Assembly: GCA_003530935.1 (NCBI GenBank)
Contig: DPEO01000091.1
Span: 1-26,109, forward strand
Length of the DNA stretch: 26,109 bases
Reading direction: 5' to 3'
Origin: Desulfomicrobiaceae bacterium
GTDB lineage: Bacteria > Desulfobacterota > Desulfovibrionia > Desulfovibrionales > Desulfomicrobiaceae
Position numbers and translations under genes: made by a program. The notes under the pieces were generated by a model. It made no database searches. It was given only the letters and a program-made list of their open reading frames with translations, and was not told the origin of the DNA. Of the stretch, positions 22,181 through 26,109 are shown piece after piece (positions within the stretch are counted from its first letter, which is position 1; every line of letters begins with the position of its first letter).

Positions 22181-23704
22181 CTAATGAGCCATGGGCATAT
22201 CCGCGCCGTGGACCGGGCGGCGCACGATCCACATGAGCACCGCCAGCGCGAAGAAAAACAGGGCCTGGAGGTGAAAGACGTCCATATAGGCCATGTAGGC
22301 CGCCTGACGCAGGGTGGCTTGGTACAGGACTCCCAGGGCCTGTTCTGCGGAGCCCAAGAGGGAGTGTAATCGGTCTACGGCTTCCGCGAAGGGGAGATCG
22401 TATGGGGTGGCATGCTCCACCAAGCGGGCCTGGTGGAATTGCGCGCGCCGAGCCAGCATGGTGGTGACGAAGGCCGTGCCGAAGGATCCCCCGAGATTCC
22501 GCAAGAGGTTGAACAAGGCCGAGGCGTTGCTCATGCGTTCGTTGGGCACGAAGGCCATGGTGAGATAGGACAGGGGCACGAAGAAGCAGGCGATGCCGAT
22601 GGCCTGGATGTTGCGGCTCATCATGGCCGTGCCGATGTCGATCTCCAGGGTGAAGCGGGACATGTACACCAAAGAGAGCCCGGAGACCACAAGGCCGAAG
22701 CAGAGGATGAGGCGGGCGTCGATCTTTTGGGTGAGCCGGCCCACCACCGGCAAAATGAGGAGCATGATGGCCCCGCTGGGGCCGAGCACCACGCCCGCGA
22801 GCCAGGACGTATAGCCCATGAGGTGCTGGAGGTACATGGGGAGCAGCACAATGGCCCCGAAAAAGGCGAAGAAGCCGAAAAACATGACCACATTGCCCGT
22901 GGCGAAGTTGCGGTCGGCGAAGATGCGGAGATCCACCACCGGGTTGGGGTGGCGCAGTTCCCAGAAGACGAGGGCGGTGAGGCATACTACCGCCACCACG
23001 GCCAAGGTGGTCATGGCGGGAGAAGCAAACCAGTCTTCCTGCTGCCCTTTGTCGAGAAGCACCTGGAGGCAGCCCAGTCCCACGACGAGCAGCGTAAGTC
23101 CCACGGTGTCCACGATTTCTCCGGCTTGGCGACGCACAAGATACGGCGGGTCTTCCACGAAGGTCTGGATCATGAGGACGGCGAGCGCCCCTGTGGGCAC
23201 GTTGATGAAGAAGATCCAATGCCAGGAGACGTGGTCGGTGATGTACCCGCCCAGCAAGGGGCCCAGGATGGGGCCGAGCACGGCGCCCATGGCGAATACG
23301 GCCATGGCGAGGCCCCGCTCGGCGGGGGGGAAGGTTTCCAGGAGGATGGCTTGGGATACGGGTTGCAGTCCGCCGCCCAGCCCTTGCAGGATACGGAAGA
23401 AGATGAGGGCTTCCAGGCTGGTGGCCAGGCCGCAGAGCATGGACGCGGCGGTAAAGACCAGCACCGAAGCCAAGAGGTAGTTCTTGCGGCCCATGACGCG
23501 CCCGAGCCAGCCGCTCATGGGGATGATCACCGCGTTGGCCACGAGGTAGGAGGTGAGCACCCAGGTGACCTCGTCTTGGCCGGCGGAGAGCGAGCCTTGG
23601 ATGTGTCCAAGGGCCACATTGGCGATGGAGGTGTCGAGGATCTCCAGCAGCGTTGGAATCATGACGCTGGCGGTGATCCACCATTTGGCCGCCCTCGGCT
23701 GCAT
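22181..23704 (-). CDS. emrB: DHA2-family (EmrB/QacA-like) MFS multidrug exporter
   Basis: A 507-residue inner-membrane transporter with about 14 predicted helices. Motif D1 is LEILDTSIANVALGHI (about 20-35), motif A is GWLGRVMGRKNYLLAS (about 65-80) and the antiporter motif C is GAVLGPILGPLLGGY (about 139-153). It exports hydrophobic compounds in exchange for protons, working with an EmrA-type adaptor and an outer-membrane TolC-like channel. The ATG at 23704 lies two bases after the stop of the adaptor gene, with GGAG overlapping that stop, so it is translationally coupled. Because the adaptor appears frameshifted, the pump may lack its periplasmic link. Substrates are unknown, and the symbol rests on family only. 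Confidence 0.92.
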   Translation of the reverse strand: MQPRAAKWWITASVMIPTLLEILDTSIANVALGHIQGSLSAGQDEVTWVLTSYLVANAVIIPMSGWLGRVMGRKNYLLASVLVFTAASMLCGLATSLEALIFFRILQGLGGGLQPVSQAILLETFPPAERGLAMAVFAMGAVLGPILGPLLGGYITDHVSWHWIFFINVPTGALAVLMIQTFVEDPPYLVRRQAGEIVDTVGLTLLVVGLGCLQVLLDKGQQEDWFASPAMTTLAVVAVVCLTALVFWELRHPNPVVDLRIFADRNFATGNVVMFFGFFAFFGAIVLLPMYLQHLMGYTSWLAGVVLGPSGAIMLLILPVVGRLTQKIDARLILCFGLVVSGLSLVYMSRFTLEIDIGTAMMSRNIQAIGIACFFVPLSYLTMAFVPNERMSNASALFNLLRNLGGSFGTAFVTTMLARRAQFHQARLVEHATPYDLPFAEAVDRLHSLLGSAEQALGVLYQATLRQAAYMAYMDVFHLQALFFFALAVLMWIVRRPVHGADMPMAH

Positions 23705-23706
23705 GT

Positions 23707-24898
23707 TTACTCCACAAAGACCGTGGGGACAACGCTGAGTCCCAAGCGCAGCGGCACCTGCGCCGGGTCATAGGGGTCGAGCCGGATACGCACCGGCACC
23801 CGCTGGACGACTTTGACGTAGTTGCCCATGGCGTTTTCCGGTGGGAAGAGGGAGAAGACCGCGCCGGTGCCGGCCATGATGGAGTCCACCTGTCCGGTGA
23901 GGCGCACTCCGGGCAGGGCGTCCACCGTGATCTCCACCCGCTGGCCTGGGCGCATGCGGCCGATCTGGCTCTCCTTGAAGTTGGCCGTGACCCACAAGCG
24001 CTCCGGATCGAGAGGCACGATGGCCAAGAGCGGCTTGCCGGCGGCCACCACCATGCCGGCTTCCACGCTCTTTTTGCTCACCTGCCCTCGGGCAGGGGCG
24101 AGGATGCGGGTATAGGAAAGTTGAAGTTCGGCCTGACGCAGACGTTCCCGGGCTAAATCCCGCTTGGCCGCAGCGGCGCGGCGCTCCAGGTCTTTGATGG
24201 TGGTCACGTCCTGGCCGGTGGAGGCCAGCTTGGCGGCGGCCTGGGCGCGTTCCACCTCGCTTGCGAAGCGATCGCGGGCGGCCATGGCCGCGGCAAGACG
24301 GGCCCGGGCGGCGTCCAGGGCGGCCTTGGCCTGGTCGTGGTGCGTGCGCGCGGCATCCAGGGCCGCCTGGGGGACGAGATCTTGGGCGCGCAGTCGGGTT
24401 TGGCGCTGCAAGTCCAGTTGCGCCAGCTGGAGGGCGGCCTCGAGCCCGCGGATTTGATTTTCGGCGGCCGCGACCTGGGCTTCGGCCTCGGTGAGGGCGC
24501 GGCGGGCGGCCTCCACGGCTGCCGTGGCCGCAGCCACCTGAAGATCGGTCTGGTTGGCCTGGAGCGGCACGCCTACGGACGCGGAGGCAAGGACGGCCTC
24601 GGCGGTGGCGAGGTCCGCCCGCGCCTGGGCCACGGCGACTTCGTAGTCCGTGGGGTCCAGGAGGACAAGCGGCTGGCCCTCTTCCACCACCTGGTTTTCG
24701 TCCACGAGCACCTGCACCACGGTGCCGGAAACCCGCGCGGCCACGGGGTGGATATGGCCTTCCACGAAGGCGTCGTCCGTGCTCTCCCTCCCGGCCATGG
24801 CTCCACCAAAGATATCCGGCGCCGGCGGCCAGGAGCACGAAGAGGACGGCGACGATGCGGTGGGCCTTGGCGTTTCCTTTCCAGGTCAAACCATTCAT
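23707..24898 (-). pseudogene. emrA: EmrA/HlyD-type membrane fusion protein, apparent single-base frameshift
   Basis: Two frames together encode one adaptor. The first, from the ATG at 24898 (GGAGGA upstream), gives a cytoplasmic end and a membrane anchor (HRIVAVLFVLLAAGAGYLWW, 13-32) and runs to codon 37 (SHGRE). The second frame holds the rest: STDDAFVEGHIHPVAARVSG, a long coiled coil (about 80-220), LSYTRILAPARGQVSKKSV and the barrel with LWVTANFKESQIGRMRPGQ, ending at 23707. Removing one base from the three-base run 24786-24788 joins them as HGREESTDDAF, a normal EmrA junction, and gives 396 residues, the usual length. As written, the first frame continues into nonsense. An ATG at 24798 could start the second frame, but that product lacks the anchor. 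A sequencing error, a true mutation or, less likely, recoding could explain it. Confidence 0.8.
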
Positions 24899-25003
24899 AG
24901 GGATTCCTCCTCTGAGCGCAGCAGCGCTGTGCGCCCTACCGCGCCCGCCGCGGGGGGGCAAGGTGTGGCCGCGGAAGACGGTGGGGTCGGGCGCTGGCGC
25001 AGG

Positions 25004-26109
25004 TCACCGGCGCAGCCCCTCGTCGTCCCCAAAGGCCAAGGCCTCCAAGCGCCGGGCAAGCCCCCCGAAATCTTGAGGGGTGGTGCCAAGAACGGCCCGC
25101 CACACCAGGTCGGACTCCATACAGAGATAGAGCTTGCTCCCGAATCCCGCTTTGCGCAGCAGGCCAGCCACAAAGGCGAGCTGCTGCACGCGCAGGGGCC
25201 TGAGCAGTCGGAGCTTGCCATCCAGCCCCTGGATCATCTCGGCGTGGATGTAGCGGGCGCTCGGGAAGCGCTCCTGGATGCGGCTTTTGAGCTGTGGCAT
25301 ACAGCGAAAAGATCCCAGGCTGATGTAGGCCACCTGTTCGGGCCGGAGGGTGTCGGCAATGGCGGTGACCGCATGGCGGTAGCCGCGTTCCCAGCCCGGG
25401 TAATGGAGGATGGGGTCGAAGTGGAGGCAGACCCGCAGCCCTGCATGGGCGCAGGCTTTGGCCGCGGCGAGGCGCTCTTCCAGGGAGGCCCGGGGGCCGT
25501 GTTCTTCGCTTTCCACCACATCCGGGGCATTGACGGACCAGGCGGGCAGCACCCGCCGAGGATCGCGCACGTGAGCAAGCCAGGAGAGGTCCACCACCTT
25601 GGATTTGAGTTCCAAGACCGCGTTGGCAAAGGGCTCCAGCATGCGGATGAGCGCGGCGCTCATGCCGGTAATGGACTCGAGCGCCAGGGAGTCGGTGAAT
25701 TCGCCGGTCCCCAGGCGCCAGCGCCGCTGGGCAGAGGCCTGAAGCGCGGAGGTGACTTCCGCCTCCAGGTCGTCCCAATTGGCCCAGACTTTGAGGGTGG
25801 GATCGTCGAAATAGGCTTGGAGGATGCAATAGGAGCAGGCCAGCGGACAATTCTCCCCGATGTGCAGGATGTGGTAGCCGCAGCAGCGGTACTGGCTGGT
25901 GCCGGGGCATGGGCGCAGGAAGCGGCCGCGGAAGTCCTTGAGGTACAGGGTATGGGCATCGCAGGGAGCCGGTTCCTCGGGAGTGCGTACGTGCCAGGCG
26001 GCCTCTGGGAGGACGCGTCGCACGCGGCAGGCGAGCTCCGAGGTCGCCACCGACGCATCCACCACCACGCGGTCGATGCGCTGGCGAAGGGCGGTGGGGA
26101 GTGCCGCGG
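25004..26109 (-). CDS. SplB-like radical SAM protein (spore photoproduct lyase family; 5' end probably outside window)
   Basis: The cluster motif is C-x3-C-x2-C in GENCPLACSYCILQAYF, the SPL-family form, preceded by PCPGTSQYRCCGYHILHI with further cysteines. GTGEFTDSLALE, VLELKSKVVDLSWLAH and YLCMESDLVW are also family-like. In Bacillus SPL the catalytic hydrogen-donor cysteine (Cys141) lies in an xxxCTD context; here the matching spot is Phe (EFTD), so spore-photoproduct repair chemistry is doubtful. GTG codons at 26068, 26065 and 26062 could start it, but the frame is open to the window edge and the residues before them (RQRIDRVVVD) look like the normal N-terminus. The true start is probably upstream. 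It is 105 bp ahead of the emrA-like gene on the same strand. The organism type suggested here does not sporulate, so its role is unknown. Confidence 0.85.
   Translation of the reverse strand, partial: AALPTALRQRIDRVVVDASVATSELACRVRRVLPEAAWHVRTPEEPAPCDAHTLYLKDFRGRFLRPCPGTSQYRCCGYHILHIGENCPLACSYCILQAYFDDPTLKVWANWDDLEAEVTSALQASAQRRWRLGTGEFTDSLALESITGMSAALIRMLEPFANAVLELKSKVVDLSWLAHVRDPRRVLPAWSVNAPDVVESEEHGPRASLEERLAAAKACAHAGLRVCLHFDPILHYPGWERGYRHAVTAIADTLRPEQVAYISLGSFRCMPQLKSRIQERFPSARYIHAEMIQGLDGKLRLLRPLRVQQLAFVAGLLRKAGFGSKLYLCMESDLVWRAVLGTTPQDFGGLARRLEALAFGDDEGLRR

Noticed and set aside
21845..26109. Genomic island inserted at tRNA-Leu(GAG)
   Set aside because: No integrase, no repeat of the tRNA 3' end and no visible shift in base use were found; the efflux and SplB-like genes could simply be native.
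1..26109. CRISPR arrays, insertion sequences and phage genes
   Set aside because: No regularly spaced repeats, transposase, integrase or phage-like proteins were seen in any frame.

Overview
The window is GC-rich chromosomal DNA, tightly packed with genes on both strands. It most likely comes from a sulfate-reducing deltaproteobacterium (Desulfobacterota, Desulfovibrionales type). The best clues are a 60-residue ferredoxin with the cysteine layout of Desulfovibrio gigas ferredoxin II, a Desulfovibrio-style flagellin, sigma-54 and sigma-28 style flagellar promoters, and the housekeeping order rpsB-tsf-pyrH-frr-uppS-cdsA-dxr-rseP-tsaB. The taxon is an inference from these features; no 16S gene or other direct marker is present.

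Layout. 1-2052 (+): the C-terminal part of a PLP aminotransferase-like protein, then a radical SAM protein with a cysteine-rich C-terminus. 2072-7568 (-): late flagellar genes. Flagellin has its own near-perfect sigma-28 promoter and an intrinsic terminator. fliD-fliS and an AsnB-type amidotransferase form an operon behind a good sigma-54 (-24/-12) promoter. 7591-15076 (-): the translation, lipid, isoprenoid and envelope cluster rpsB-tsf // pyrH-frr-uppS-cdsA-dxr-rseP-tsaB, split by a strong terminator after tsf; from uppS onward several junctions overlap by 4 nt or more. 15212-15379 (-): tRNA-Leu(CAG) with its own promoter and terminator. 15404-16990 (-): an AsmA-like protein. 17127-19876 (+): ribF and a CLC chloride transporter with a CBS pair, overlapping by ATGA. 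19784-21393 (-): motB-motA, in reversed order compared with the usual motA-motB, whose 3' end overlaps the CLC gene by 93 bp tail to tail. 21528-21890 (+): ferredoxin, then tRNA-Leu(GAG) with its own terminator. 22181-26109 (-): a SplB-like radical SAM protein, then an EmrA/EmrB-type efflux pair in which the emrA-like gene carries an apparent one-base frameshift.

How the genes work together. Flagellin, FliD cap, FliS chaperone and MotA/MotB stator supply the late part of a flagellum. Placing asnB inside the fliD-fliS operon ties an amide-transfer enzyme to flagellar timing and is the most suggestive functional link in the window. The rpsB-to-tsaB cluster supplies ribosome parts, UMP kinase, undecaprenyl-PP synthase, CDP-diacylglycerol synthase, the MEP-pathway reductoisomerase, an intramembrane protease and a t6A tRNA-modification factor. 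I found no CRISPR array, insertion sequence, phage gene or integrase. I also found no convincing wholly new system; the unusual points are the asnB linkage, promoter architecture, antisense gene overlap, divergent MotB, SplB-like enzyme and the emrA frameshift.
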